Notes: generated from the letters alone by a model not told the origin. Shown: positions 43,112 through 54,781, counted from the first letter of the stretch. The stretch is 64,000 nt of DNA from Acidovorax sp. (GCA_031277855.1 JAITLO010000043.1:1-64000); one strand, 5' to 3'. Numbers and translations are program-made.

Positions 43112-45802
43112 ATGCACCACACCGCGCCTGCCGCCACCGCGAAAGCCGCTTCCAGCAGCCTGGACAGCGATGCCTTTATTCCCTATATGCGCAGCGTCAC
43201 GCGCTGCGAGACTTCGCTGCGCGAGCTGAATCTGATGTGGCGGCTGATCGAGTCGTCCGCCAAGATGAACTGCCCGCAGGAGGCCCACGCCATCCTCCCC
43301 ATGATGGCCGCCACGCGCACCGGTTTTGAGCAGCTGGAGCAGGAGCTGGTGCACTCCATGGTGCAGCAGTCCGTCTCCGGCGTGATGGCGGGGCTGGCCA
43401 CCCAGGCCCAGCATGTAATCGACACCCTGGTGCGCAATCTCTACGAGCGCACCGCTGATGTGGGTTTTCTGGCCACCGACAGCGTGCTGTGCCGCTATGT
43501 GGCCGGGCTGAGCGATGGGGCCGGTGTGCAGCAGCGCCTGCGTGCCTACCGCAGCAAATACAGCGTCTACAACGAAATCATGCTGCTGGATCTGGAGGGC
43601 CAGGTCATGGCCCAAACCGATGGCGACTCTCCCGTCGAAGGCAGCCAGGACCCGCTGCTGGCCCAAACCCTGGCCAGCCCGCGCTATGTGGAGACTTTTC
43701 GCCGCACCGATCTGCGCCCCCACCTGCCCCAGGCCCTGGTGTATTCCCACCGCATGCTCCACCCCGTCAGCGGCGAGCCCGTGGGCGTGCTGTGCCTGTG
43801 CTTTGATTTCGAGGGCGAGATGCAAAGCATCTTCAACGCCCGCAGCACAGGCCTGCCCGGCGACAACCAAGGCGGGCACAGCATCGCCTTGCTGGTGGAC
43901 GCGGGGGGCCAGGTGCTGGCCAGCAGCGATGCGCACTGGGTGGGCCTGGCCACACCGGTGCCTACCCACCACAGCCCCGAACCCCGCCTGCATGTCCACG
44001 CCGGGCGCAGCTATCTGGTGCAGTCTGCGCGCTCGGCCGGCTACCAGGGCTATCCAGGCCCTGCGGGCTGGCAAGGCCAGGTCATGGTGCCGCTGGAGCA
44101 GGCCTTTGCCGGCCAGGGACAGCAGTTGCTGGACCAGTTGGCCCCCCATGTGGCCCAGGGACTGCTGGCCCATGCCCACCGTTTTTGCCCACCGCTGCAT
44201 GCCATCGTCACCGCCGCCGACACCATACGCCGCGTGGTCTGGAACGGCCAGGTGATGACCGCAGGCGAAGACAGCGACAGCAGCCGCCTGCAGGCCGTGC
44301 TGGAGCAGATCGGCGAAACCGGCGCCCGCACGAATGAGGTTTTTGGCCAATCCATACGCGCGCTCTACGACACCGTGCTCAGCGCCGCGCTGCGTGACAA
44401 CAGCTTGCTCAGCAAGCTCTTGGTAGACCTGCTGGATCGCAATCTCTACGAGCGTGCCAATGACTGCCGCTGGTGGGCCTTGACGCCGCAGCTGCAGCAA
44501 TTGCTGGCCGCCAGCCATGCAGGGCTTGCCACTGCGGCCCAGGTGCAGCAAGGCTGCGCGCTGCTGACCGACATCCACAACCTCTATACCGTCTACCACC
44601 AGATCGTGGTCTATGACAGAAGCGGCTGCATCGTCGCCACCAGCTTGCGCAGCGAAGTCACGGCCCCGGCCTTGGCACCGGCGCCCATCCAGCCCCCGGG
44701 GCGCGCCCATGCGCTGATAGGCCAGCGCATAGAAGCCGACACCCTGGCCCAGGTTCTGGCACTGCCCCACAGCCAGGCCTATCACGTCACGCCCTGGCGC
44801 CCCAACAGCCTGGACGCAGGCCACGATCCCGCAGAGCCAGGCCTGATGCGCGAGCCCACCTATGCCTACCACGCGGCCATTCGCGGGCAAGATGGGCAGT
44901 TGCTGGGCGGCATAGGCTTGGTGTTCCATGCCGCGCGCGAGCTGCGCGCCATGCTGGACAGCGCCGTGCCTTCTCAGGCCGCCGGCAGCTTGCAAACCCG
45001 GGTGCTGTACCTGAGCCGTCAGGGCGTGGTGATGGCCTCCACCGACCCGCAGCAGCCACCAGGCAGCCAGCTTGCGCTGCCGCCTGAGCTGCTGCAACTG
45101 TCCGCAGGCGAAAGCCGCGCCCAGGCCGTGGTGCATGGCGGCCAGTACTGCATTGTGGCGGCCACCGCTGGCAGCGGCTACCGCGAATTCAAGCGCAGCG
45201 ACGGCTACCGTGAAGAGGTGCTGGCGGTGTCCATCCAGGCTTTTGGCCATGAGCAGGAAGATGCGGTTGCCGCCGTGCGCCGGCGCAGCATGCGGATTCA
45301 GTCGCTGGCCCCTTCGCAGCAGGCGCATGAGATGGCGACTTTTTTTGTCGGCGCCCATTTGATGGCCCTGGATGCGGCCTGCGTGCTCGAAGCCCTGCCC
45401 GCCGCCGCCATTGCGCCGGTGTCGGCCGGGCGCATGCCCCATTGTGTGGGCACGCTGGCACGGCACAGCCAGGGGGCGGTGATAGGCTATGTCTGGGTCT
45501 TCGATCTGGGTGCGCTGCTGCACGGCCAGCCCACCACGGTGACGGCGCAAAGCCAGGTCATCGTGCTGCAACACGCCGGCTGCAAGCTGGGATTGCTGGT
45601 CAGCGATTTGCAAGGTGTGGCGCGCTTTGGCAAGGCGCAAATCATTCCCACCCCGGCCATGGCGCCAGCCCAGCAACGCTTGCTGGAGGCCTTGATCAGG
45701 GCCAATGAGGGGAACTTGCTGATCCAATGCCTCAGCCCCGCAGGCCTGCTGCAGATGCTACAAGGCCGGTCACAGACTGCGCAGCTGGCCCCGGCAACTT
45801 GA
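43112..45802 (+). CDS. Cytoplasmic two-module Cache-like sensor fused to CheW
   Basis: 896 residues. No signal peptide or TM segment is visible. Two related sensor modules of about 350 residues each begin with an N-terminal helical region and contain RNLYERTADVGFLATD (about 108-124) and RNLYERANDCRWWALTP (about 443-459), the pattern preceding Cache-type domains. IMLLDLEGQVMAQTDGDSP and HQIVVYDRSGCIVATS are the Cache core strands. The C-terminal ~150 residues are a CheW domain (MATFFVGAHLMALDAACVLE, YVWVFDLGALL). CheW couples receptors to CheA, so this may feed a soluble signal into chemotaxis. No chemotaxis genes adjoin it. Confidence 0.85.
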   Translation: MHHTAPAATAKAASSSLDSDAFIPYMRSVTRCETSLRELNLMWRLIESSAKMNCPQEAHAILPMMAATRTGFEQLEQELVHSMVQQSVSGVMAGLATQAQHVIDTLVRNLYERTADVGFLATDSVLCRYVAGLSDGAGVQQRLRAYRSKYSVYNEIMLLDLEGQVMAQTDGDSPVEGSQDPLLAQTLASPRYVETFRRTDLRPHLPQALVYSHRMLHPVSGEPVGVLCLCFDFEGEMQSIFNARSTGLPGDNQGGHSIALLVDAGGQVLASSDAHWVGLATPVPTHHSPEPRLHVHAGRSYLVQSARSAGYQGYPGPAGWQGQVMVPLEQAFAGQGQQLLDQLAPHVAQGLLAHAHRFCPPLHAIVTAADTIRRVVWNGQVMTAGEDSDSSRLQAVLEQIGETGARTNEVFGQSIRALYDTVLSAALRDNSLLSKLLVDLLDRNLYERANDCRWWALTPQLQQLLAASHAGLATAAQVQQGCALLTDIHNLYTVYHQIVVYDRSGCIVATSLRSEVTAPALAPAPIQPPGRAHALIGQRIEADTLAQVLALPHSQAYHVTPWRPNSLDAGHDPAEPGLMREPTYAYHAAIRGQDGQLLGGIGLVFHAARELRAMLDSAVPSQAAGSLQTRVLYLSRQGVVMASTDPQQPPGSQLALPPELLQLSAGESRAQAVVHGGQYCIVAATAGSGYREFKRSDGYREEVLAVSIQAFGHEQEDAVAAVRRRSMRIQSLAPSQQAHEMATFFVGAHLMALDAACVLEALPAAAIAPVSAGRMPHCVGTLARHSQGAVIGYVWVFDLGALLHGQPTTVTAQSQVIVLQHAGCKLGLLVSDLQGVARFGKAQIIPTPAMAPAQQRLLEALIRANEGNLLIQCLSPAGLLQMLQGRSQTAQLAPAT

Positions 45803-45913
45803 TGGCCCTGCCTTTCACGATGCGGCACAAATCTGATCGTGAACATTCCCGCTATGGGCTCACTATGTTACAAACCGTGCCTTGCCCTTTTCGGCATGGA
45901 TGATGGTTGAACC

Positions 45914-46393
45914 ATGGCTCGCTCACTGCTTGGAATTCGCTCCGCTACGCCCCAGACTTCTTCGGAACTCTCCACGACGTCGTCACCCCGCTCCCAGCTG
46001 CATGGTGCGGCCTTGCAGGCGCGCTTGCGACAAAAGCGCTCTGCCGCCTACGTGCAGGCCGTCACCCAGCTGGATGCCGGCGGCCATGTGCACAGCCCTG
46101 CCGCCACCCAGGCACTGATCGATGCCATCCGCCAGGAATTGCCCGAGGTATCGGTCGATGCCCTGCCTTTTGGCATCGTCTCCCGCTGCTACCTGGGCGC
46201 ACCGTACGAGGTGCACACCCTGGACTGCAGCGGCAGCATCATCCAGCACTACAAAACCCATGAAAGCCTGCCTGCAAGCCTGGAGCGGGCCCGCAGCCTG
46301 GCACTGCATCCTGGCTACGCCTTTATTGAAGTCTACGGCTCCCGCCTTATCGCAGTCAGCGCCTCCGGCCAGACCGCATTGATCGACCTTTGA
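45914..46393 (+). CDS. Unknown protein, first gene of the AAA+ operon
   Basis: 159 residues. A polar, low-complexity N-terminus (about 55 residues, Ser/Thr/Gln/Arg rich) precedes a compact alpha/beta C-terminal domain (SRCYLGAPYEVHTLDCSGSI, LALHPGYAFIEVYGSRLIAV). No TM or signal. A gene for a long coiled-coil protein follows 10 bases later. Upstream at 45815-45840 is CACGAT...ATCGTG, a possible operator. I do not recognise the family; the N-terminal start may be shorter. Confidence 0.75.
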   Translation: MARSLLGIRSATPQTSSELSTTSSPRSQLHGAALQARLRQKRSAAYVQAVTQLDAGGHVHSPAATQALIDAIRQELPEVSVDALPFGIVSRCYLGAPYEVHTLDCSGSIIQHYKTHESLPASLERARSLALHPGYAFIEVYGSRLIAVSASGQTALIDL

Positions 46394-46403
46394 CCCCAGC
46401 ACT

Positions 46404-48116
46404 ATGAGCACTGAACGCATTATTCAGGTCGCCGACCTGTCCTTGATCCTGGGATCGCTTCGCACCTTGCAAAGCGATATCGGCACGGTTTCCAACCAGG
46501 TCGACAACGTGGGCCGCGACCTCTCCCAGACCCGGTCCGAGCTCTCGCGACTGGAGCAGGCTTTTGCCGACTTTGTCGAAGCCGACCTCAAGGCCAAGGA
46601 GCTGTCCCTGGCCGAAACCCGCCAGGTCAAGATCCGCCAGGAGATCGAGAACAGCTTTGGCCAAAACGCCGTGGTGCGCCGCCAGGCCACAGGAATTTTG
46701 CAGGCCTCCGATATTCAGCTGGTGCGCCAGGAAACCCTGCGCGGCGCCACCGAAGAGCTGATGCTCTCCACACCCCGTTACTGGCTGGCCCCTGCCCTGG
46801 TCGCCCTGGCAGCCTGGCTGGGTGACAACCGCGACCTGGCCCAGCGGGCGCTGGCCGAGGCGGTGCGCCGCGACGACGAGAAAACCTCGCTGTTCTTTGC
46901 CCTGGTGGCCCGTCGTGCGGGCCGTGCCGATGCCAACCGCACCTGGCTGGATCGTTATTTCGGGCTGCAAAACCCGCACCAGCTGGACCGCCAGACAGTA
47001 GTGATGGTCGACGCCATGGCCAACGGCGTTTTCAACGCCGACACCACCCAGCTGTGCTCCAAGCGCATTGCCGCGTGGATCGATGAGCTGTCGCAGCAAG
47101 CCGGATTTGCCGAAGCCCAGCGAAGCCAATGGAGCGATGCGTTGCGCTCCAAGACGCCCCATGCCAACCACGCGGGCGACTACCCGCACCTGTCACGCTT
47201 CAGCCCCACCTGGGATGGCTTGAACACCTCGCTCAGCGAAGCCTCCATGCAATCGGCCGTGTTGCAGCATTTCGAGCAGGTGTTCCAGGGCGAGATCAAG
47301 CCCGCCAGCAGCGTGCTGGTGGCCGTCGATGACCTGCTGACCAAGCTGGTGACCCGCTTTGATGACGATGAACTGCCGCTGCGCCGCCAGGAAGAGCTGT
47401 GCCGCCTGATCATCGAAGAAAGCGGTGACAAGCGCGCGGCACAAAACCGCTACGATCTGCAAAGCAAGACGCTGGAGGCAGAGGTGGACTTCACTCAGTT
47501 GCTCACCAATGCCGCCATGCACCCCGAAACCTCGCATGTCACCCGCGCCACGCAGCGCTTTGCCACGGCGCATTCGCGTGACTGGATCCTGGATGCCCAC
47601 AGCGATGTCACCGCCAAGGCCCGGCAGAAAGTGCCGCAGCGCATCGACCTGCAAATCGAAGACTGGAGCGCACAGACCCATGCTGGCGAAAACGAGGCCG
47701 AGCTGCTGGCCAGCCTGGCTGCCCATCTGGACCAACGCGAAGCGCAGGCACTGGCCCAAGCCAAGCCGGGGCTCAAGCAATGGGGCGCTGCGGCCCTGGG
47801 AGCGGCTCTGGTGCTGATGAGCGTGAGCTACGGCATGGTGACCCTGCTGATGGGGCTGGCCGCACTGGGCTGGGCTTACCTGGGCTACCGTACGGTGCAA
47901 AAGCTGCGTCAGAAGATTCGCGATGACTTTGCGCGGCTGAAAACCCAGTCCGCCCAGGCCCTGCGCGCCTGCATGGCCGAAACCGTGGAGCTGCGCCGTG
48001 ACCTGGCCCAGCGTGATGGGGTATCGGCCGATGTGACGGCCTTGCTCGAAAGCATCAGCCCCGAGCAACACCTGCTCTCCGGTCACGACAGCGTTCGCCG
48101 CGTCATGGCTGCATAA
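46404..48116 (+). CDS. Long coiled-coil protein with C-terminal membrane segments, AAA+ operon
   Basis: 570 residues. N-terminal coiled coil (LGSLRTLQSDIGTVSNQVDN through about residue 80), then helical repeats around RYWLAPALVALAAWLGDNRD and LFFALVARRAGRADANRTWL that resemble solenoid repeats. Two closely spaced TM segments fall near 458-490 (ALGAALVLMSVSYGMVTLLM, LAALGWAYLGY), then a cytoplasmic helical tail. I cannot assign a function; it has some general resemblance to proteins labelled RdcB/YjcZ-like (diguanylate cyclase regulators) but I am unsure. It is operonic with the AAA+ ATPase downstream. Confidence 0.75.
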   Translation: MSTERIIQVADLSLILGSLRTLQSDIGTVSNQVDNVGRDLSQTRSELSRLEQAFADFVEADLKAKELSLAETRQVKIRQEIENSFGQNAVVRRQATGILQASDIQLVRQETLRGATEELMLSTPRYWLAPALVALAAWLGDNRDLAQRALAEAVRRDDEKTSLFFALVARRAGRADANRTWLDRYFGLQNPHQLDRQTVVMVDAMANGVFNADTTQLCSKRIAAWIDELSQQAGFAEAQRSQWSDALRSKTPHANHAGDYPHLSRFSPTWDGLNTSLSEASMQSAVLQHFEQVFQGEIKPASSVLVAVDDLLTKLVTRFDDDELPLRRQEELCRLIIEESGDKRAAQNRYDLQSKTLEAEVDFTQLLTNAAMHPETSHVTRATQRFATAHSRDWILDAHSDVTAKARQKVPQRIDLQIEDWSAQTHAGENEAELLASLAAHLDQREAQALAQAKPGLKQWGAAALGAALVLMSVSYGMVTLLMGLAALGWAYLGYRTVQKLRQKIRDDFARLKTQSAQALRACMAETVELRRDLAQRDGVSADVTALLESISPEQHLLSGHDSVRRVMAA

Positions 48117-48162
48117 GCGCGTGTTGATGCTCTAAGCCTCGCTGTTCTACAAGGAAACCTCT

Positions 48163-48357
48163 ATGCCACGCGATCTTCTCTCCAGCCTGACACCTGCCGC
48201 ACCGGCAGCCCCTTCTGCCACTCCTGCCGTGGCCGCCGCGCAGCCTGCGGCAACCGCCGCCGCCAGCACCCAAGCCCAGGATCGGGATGCCCTGGCGGGT
48301 GCCCTGCCCGCCTGGGATTTGCTGCCGGGCTCGCCCTTTGTGCGCCGCATCAAATAA
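48163..48357 (+). CDS. Small Ala/Pro-rich protein, AAA+ operon
   Basis: 64 residues, starting MPRDLLSSLTPAAPAAPSAT and ending LPAWDLLPGSPFVRRIK. The middle is an Ala/Pro/Gln/Thr linker-like region; the C-terminal ALPAWDLLPGSPFVRR may be a short interaction motif. AAGGAAA lies seven bases upstream. The stop overlaps the start of the next gene (TAATG), supporting translation. It could be a docking peptide for a partner; this is inference. Confidence 0.7.
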   Translation: MPRDLLSSLTPAAPAAPSATPAVAAAQPAATAAASTQAQDRDALAGALPAWDLLPGSPFVRRIK

Positions 48358-48974
48358 TGTGGGGCTGGTTCACCCGCTCTGCCTCTGACACGGCCCAGGC
48401 CAGGGAGCCGGCGGCCGATGCACCACCGCAGTCCTATGCCCAGTGGAGCCACTGCCTGGATGCACTGGCCCAAGGGGACAACGATGAGGCCTGCCTGCAG
48501 CAGCTGAAGGCCGGCACGCTGGAATGGACAGGGGGCGTGGCCCCCATGTTTGCCAAGCGCGTCAGCGAGGAAATCCAGCGCCGCTTGCAGCAGTGCTCCG
48601 AGCGCCTGTCACGGGATTTGCAGCGCGGGGCGCAGGAATCCTTGATCGTGCGCGCCGTGCTCCAGGCGCGCGCACAGCTGGGTTTTGTACACCAGCTGTG
48701 CCAGCTGCCCGTGCTTCCCGCTTCCACACAACAGCATCTGTTGGACGAGATTCGCCGTTTTGCCGAGCGCTCCCAGCAGTCGCTGGAAGATACGGCCAAG
48801 GCAGACCGCAGCGGCCAACTGGCCACGCTGCTGCGCAACAACCCTTTGACCCGCTATGCCAACAGCGCCATTGACGCGGCTTCGGCTGGCAGCATCCGCG
48901 CCCCTGGCGACCCGGGCACTCCCGCCTCGCCCACACCAGGCATTCCAGGCCGCAAGCGCAACATACTGAACTGA
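48357..48974 (+). CDS. Unknown helical protein, AAA+ operon
   Basis: 205 residues, mostly alpha-helical (EEIQRRLQQCSERLSRDLQR, then LVRAVLQARAQLGF-like stretches and SQQSLEDTAKADRSGQLATL). The C-terminal ~40 residues are Gly/Pro rich. No signal or TM. The start overlaps the stop of the previous small gene. The AAA+ gene starts 11 bases after its stop. No family recognised. Confidence 0.75.
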   Translation: MWGWFTRSASDTAQAREPAADAPPQSYAQWSHCLDALAQGDNDEACLQQLKAGTLEWTGGVAPMFAKRVSEEIQRRLQQCSERLSRDLQRGAQESLIVRAVLQARAQLGFVHQLCQLPVLPASTQQHLLDEIRRFAERSQQSLEDTAKADRSGQLATLLRNNPLTRYANSAIDAASAGSIRAPGDPGTPASPTPGIPGRKRNILN

Positions 48975-48985
48975 CTTTTGTTTCC

Positions 48986-50536
48986 ATGAGCGACACCACC
49001 GAATTCAAGGCCACGCTGACGCGCTACCTCAAGGCTCGCATCCCCTTCATTTCCATTCGCAGCGCCGAGCGCAGCCGGGTGCTGGAGCTGTTGCGCGATG
49101 TCGGCGCCACATTGCAAGCCCCGGTCTATGTGCATACCTTGTCCCAGGGCACACGCGAGCTGGGCAGCAACCGCAGTGTCAACGATGACCGCTCCGTCAC
49201 CGGAGCCGTGGACTTTGCCAGCCAGCAATTTGCCCAGCGCCAAAACCTCACCGTCACACTGACCGAGGTCTCGGACATCGAGGACGACACCCCTGCCGCC
49301 CGCCATCTGCTGGATGTGGTGATGCTGGCGGCCGAAAACAGCGGCTCGGTGATTGTGATCACCACCAAGCCGGTGTGGGGGCAACTGCAGCGCGCAGGCA
49401 TGTCGCTGGTGCTGTCCGCGCCCACCGAGGACGAGATGCTCGCCATCATTCGCGAGAACCTCAACGCCTACCGCGAGCATTTCCCCATCGAATGGGATGA
49501 GGCCGACGAGCGCCGCGCCGCAGCCGCCCTGACCGGTGTCTCGCGCATCGAGGCAGAAAACATCATTGCCACCTTGCTGGCCAACGGCCGCATCACCAAG
49601 GCCGATATGGTGGAAGTCATGCATGCCAAGGACCGCATCTTTGCCGACATCTCCGGCATAGAGCGCGTCAATGTGCGCGGCACCGAACTCAATGTGGGCG
49701 GGCTGGGGGGCCTGAAAGCCTGGCTGGACAAGGAGCAACCCCTGCTCACGGCCGACCTGCGCGAGCGCGGTATTCGCCCACCCCGTGGGGTGCTGCTGGT
49801 GGGCGTACCGGGCTGCGGCAAGTCGCTGTCAGCCAAGGCCATTGCCGCCAATTGGGGACTGCCGCTGTACCGGCTTGATTTGTCCACCATCCACGGCCAA
49901 TACCTGGGACAAAGCGAAAGCCGGCTCAAGGACGCGCTGAGCACGGCCGACCATGTGGCGCCCTGTGTGCTGTGGATCGATGAAATCGAAAAAGGCCTGG
50001 CAGGCGCAGGAGGCAGTGGCGACGGCGGCACAGCCACGCGGCTGGTGGGGCAGTTTCTGTACTGGCTGCAGGAATCACTGGCCAGGGTGTTTGTCGTGGC
50101 CACGGCCAACGATGTCACCAAACTCCCCCCCGAGCTGCTGCGCCGGGGGCGTTTTGACGAGCTGTTCTTTGTCGATCTGCCCACCCCTGCAGAGCGCCGG
50201 GAAATCATCGACATCTACACCCGGCGCGGCCTCACCCAGCCCGTGCCCGGCGCCGTGCTGGACGAGATGGTGGAGCTGTCAGAGGGTTTTGCAGGCTCGG
50301 ACCTGGAATCCGCCGTGCGGGAAGTGGTCAAAGAAGCCTATCTGCGCGGCGACGCCGTGGTCACGGCCGAGCTGTTTCGCCGCAGCTTCACCAATGTGGT
50401 GCCGCTGTCCAAGACCGCTCCCGAGCAGATTGAAAGCATCAGAGCATGGGGCCGCGAGCGTGCCGTTCCCGCATCGGGCCAGCCCATAGGATCGGCTGCC
50501 CCCCAAACCCGGGCCAGACGCCAGGTGCTGGCCTAA
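48986..50536 (+). CDS. AAA+ ATPase of Ycf46-like type
   Basis: 516 residues. The N-terminal ~220 residues are a non-catalytic domain opening [20 protein letters not shown]. The AAA core has Walker A GVPGCGKS near 274-281, pore-loop region [20 protein letters not shown], Walker [11 protein letters not shown] near 328-337, sensor-1 [16 protein letters not shown], and the arginine-finger region [14 protein letters not shown]. The ATP is used to remodel a protein or complex; partners are probably the four proteins encoded upstream. Similarity to cyanobacterial Ycf46 is by order of motifs. The convergent VOC gene overlaps its stop by four bases. Confidence 0.88.
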   Translation: MSDTTEFKATLTRYLKARIPFISIRSAERSRVLELLRDVGATLQAPVYVHTLSQGTRELGSNRSVNDDRSVTGAVDFASQQFAQRQNLTVTLTEVSDIEDDTPAARHLLDVVMLAAENSGSVIVITTKPVWGQLQRAGMSLVLSAPTEDEMLAIIRENLNAYREHFPIEWDEADERRAAAALTGVSRIEAENIIATLLANGRITKADMVEVMHAKDRIFADISGIERVNVRGTELNVGGLGGLKAWLDKEQPLLTADLRERGIRPPRGVLLVGVPGCGKSLSAKAIAANWGLPLYRLDLSTIHGQYLGQSESRLKDALSTADHVAPCVLWIDEIEKGLAGAGGSGDGGTATRLVGQFLYWLQESLARVFVVATANDVTKLPPELLRRGRFDELFFVDLPTPAERREIIDIYTRRGLTQPVPGAVLDEMVELSEGFAGSDLESAVREVVKEAYLRGDAVVTAELFRRSFTNVVPLSKTAPEQIESIRAWGRERAVPASGQPIGSAAPQTRARRQVLA

Positions 50537-50952
50537 AGCTGCCCGGCCTCTCCGCCGGGCTTCCACGGGCCGCGCAGGCCTATGCAGTTGCCCCAGGGAT
50601 CGCGCACCTGGCATATGCCCAAGCCCGACTCGATGGCCAGCGGGCCCCGGTATGGAGTGGCGCCCAGCACCAGAAAATGGCTGCGCGCCCTGGCCAGGCA
50701 GTCCACCCGCCAGTACACCACCGAGCCCGCAGGGCCGCTGCCTACCTTCTGATCGGCCAGCACCAGTTCCAGCTGCACGCCGGCAATGCGCAGGCATTCA
50801 AAGTCGGTGCCCGGCGGCCTATGGCGACAGGCCTGGTCAAAGGCCCGCAGATACCAAGCCAGCGCCTGCTGCACATCGCCCACATGCACCTTGACGGCGG
50901 CAATGGGGTGAGAGATGGGGGCAGATTCCGGCGCGAGCGGGCCTTCAGACAT
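50533..50952 (-). CDS. VOC (glyoxalase/bleomycin-resistance) superfamily protein
   Basis: 139 residues with the beta-alpha-beta-beta-beta pattern of vicinal-oxygen-chelate proteins: IAAVKVHVGDVQQALAWYLR at the start, and PYRGPLAIESGLGICQVRDP near the end. ICQVRDPWGNCIGL matches the C-terminal metal-side strand. Enzymatic role unknown. Converges with the AAA+ gene. Confidence 0.8.
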   Translation of the reverse strand: MSEGPLAPESAPISHPIAAVKVHVGDVQQALAWYLRAFDQACRHRPPGTDFECLRIAGVQLELVLADQKVGSGPAGSVVYWRVDCLARARSHFLVLGATPYRGPLAIESGLGICQVRDPWGNCIGLRGPWKPGGEAGQL

Positions 50953-50967
50953 GGCGGTGGCCCACGA

Positions 50968-51381
50968 TCATGCCGCACGCACCTGCAGGCAATCGGTGCC
51001 TGCAAAAATGGCATCCAGGGCCTGCTGCAGTGCAGTGTAGTGCGCTGCATCCAGTTGGTAGCGTATGTCCATGCTGCCCACACCCCCTGCGGCCTGCGGG
51101 CCTGATGGATCAAACACCAGCTGCATGGCTTGCGGCGTCAGCACACAGCGTGCAATACCGCCATAGCCACCGGCGCGCTGTGCGCCGCCGTACTCGGCGT
51201 GGTAGCTGTCCATGCCCAGTGCCTGGTCCTGGGCATCGCTTTCCCCATCATTTTCCCAGTCGCGTTGCAGCATCAGATAGTGCTGGGTGTCGAACTCGCT
51301 GTCGGCCAAGCCGACCAGGTGGCACAGGCCCTCGGGGTGCTCCAGGACAATGCACTGAGCGTCAAAAATCAGGTGTTGCAT
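50968..51381 (-). CDS. Imm10-like small protein (possible orphan immunity protein)
   Basis: 137 residues beginning MQHLIFDAQCIVLEHPEGLC. HYLMLQRDWENDGESD, LGMDSYHAEYGG and YGGIARCVLTPQAMQLVFDP give a pattern reminiscent of immunity protein Imm10 from polymorphic-toxin systems. No toxin or contact-dependent secretion genes are nearby. Chance resemblance cannot be excluded. It is transcribed in the same direction as, and 10 bases after, the patatin-like gene. Confidence 0.5.
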   Translation of the reverse strand: MQHLIFDAQCIVLEHPEGLCHLVGLADSEFDTQHYLMLQRDWENDGESDAQDQALGMDSYHAEYGGAQRAGGYGGIARCVLTPQAMQLVFDPSGPQAAGGVGSMDIRYQLDAAHYTALQQALDAIFAGTDCLQVRAA

Positions 51382-51391
51382 AGGTTCTCGT

Positions 51392-52386
51392 TCACGCAGG
51401 CAACCAATGCGCAAGTCCCGGCAGCGCGGCCTGGGTGGCTGCGTAGCCCGCGTCTATGGCTTCTTGGGCGCGGTGAAAGTCCAGCAGGCCCAGATGGGCC
51501 AGGCGCGGTGCTATCACCAGCTCGGGCGGGTCGCCGGCCATGCGGCTGCGGGTGATGCGCATCTGCATGATGTTGACGCTGGTCATCACCACATCCAGCA
51601 CCGATGGCGTGGGCAGGCTGCTGGCCGCTGCGCTCTGCGGTGCAGCGCCAGAGCCCACGCCAGGCAGCATGGACAGCAGCCGCGTGGTCCAGGGCGCAGG
51701 CGCCGGGGACTCGCTCGCAGATGCAGCAGCCATGGCAGTGGCGGACTTGGGAGGCAAACCGACTTCTGCCGTGCTTTGCACCACCTCGGGGGACTGCACC
51801 TCCAGCGGCTGCATATGGCGCTGCAAAATGTCCGCATTCAGGTCCACCGCAATCACGATGTCTGCCCCCATGGCGCGTGCCAGCGAGGCCGGTACCGGAT
51901 TCACCAGGCCACCGTCGACCAGCATGCGGCCATCACGCAGCACCGGTGTGAACAGACCTGGCAGCGCAATCGAGGCGCGCACGGCATCGGCAATAGAGCC
52001 GTCACGTAGCCAGACTTCGGCACCGGAATGCAGGTCGGTGGCCACGGCGGCAAAAGGCCGTGGGGCGTTTTCGATATCAAAGTCGGCGAAATTACGGCGC
52101 CAGAAACTGATCAGCTTTTCGCCCTTGAGCATGCCTCCGGCCAGGTTGAAGTCCATAAAGCCGAACACATCGCGCATGCCCAGGCCCAGCACCCAGTCGG
52201 CAAAGCGCTCCAGCTCTCCGGCCGCATAGGCCGCGCCCACCAGAGCGCCAATCGAGCTGCCGCAGACCACATCGGGCTGTATGCCGGCCTCTTGCAAGGC
52301 CCGCAGCACACCGATGTGCGACCAGCCACGCGCCGAGCCACTGCCCAGCGCCAGACCCAGTTTGGGCGTACGCCGGGCCAGCGCCA

Positions 52387-52387
<1 letters not shown>
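51392..52387 (-). CDS. Patatin-like phospholipase (RssA-like)
   Basis: 331 residues. Ser-Asp dyad: nucleophile in CGSSIGALVGAAY (near residue 43-48) and Asp in LVDGGLVNPVPA near 155. The oxyanion-hole motif GSGSARGWSHIG is near 14-26. A Ser/Ala/Pro-rich insertion (about 200-255) separates the catalytic domain from a C-terminal helix. RssA-like patatins are membrane-associated lipases of unclear role. The start overlaps the ligA stop by one base (TAATG). Confidence 0.88.
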
Positions 52388-54504
<2,117 letters not shown>

Positions 54505-54534
54505 TCAATTATTCATGGCGGTGGGCATAGGGAC

Positions 54535-54781
54535 AGCCCCTCACCCCCACCCTCTCCCCACAGGGGCGAGGGAGAAAAACCCGGGGACAGGCCCCCATCC
54601 CTGCCTTCCCCCGGTGGGGGAAGGAGCAACACCCAAAGCACTGAGCCAACGTGCCCTAATCCCCTGTCGCATGCCGAGCACTCTTTCGCCAGGGGCACCG
54701 CGCAAGGGCCGCCCCGCCGCGCCGGTGCCGTCCCCCTCCCGCGTAGCGAGAGAGGGGGAAGACGCGCAGCGGCTCAGGGGG
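54535..54781. repeat. Intergenic GC-rich repeat cluster, includes dispersed repeat copy B
   Basis: Between ligA and zipA, 54535-54620 holds a pair of related inverted elements (CCCCTCACCCCCACCCTCTC, CCCGGTGGGGGAAGG), typical of palindromic intergenic repeats. 54689-54781 is the second copy of the repeat found at 24473-24567, in the same orientation. It ends four bases before the zipA stop. No gene is present in this 287-base gap. Confidence 0.7.

Noticed and set aside
42920..45727. A long minus-strand open frame of about 935 codons opposite the Cache-CheW gene
   Set aside because: Shadow of the sense gene; rich in His/Gln/Gly with no family motifs.
54535..54781. CRISPR or phage attachment site in the ligA-zipA gap
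   Set aside because: GC-rich palindromic segments are irregular in size and spacing, with no spacer pattern, integrase or tRNA nearby.
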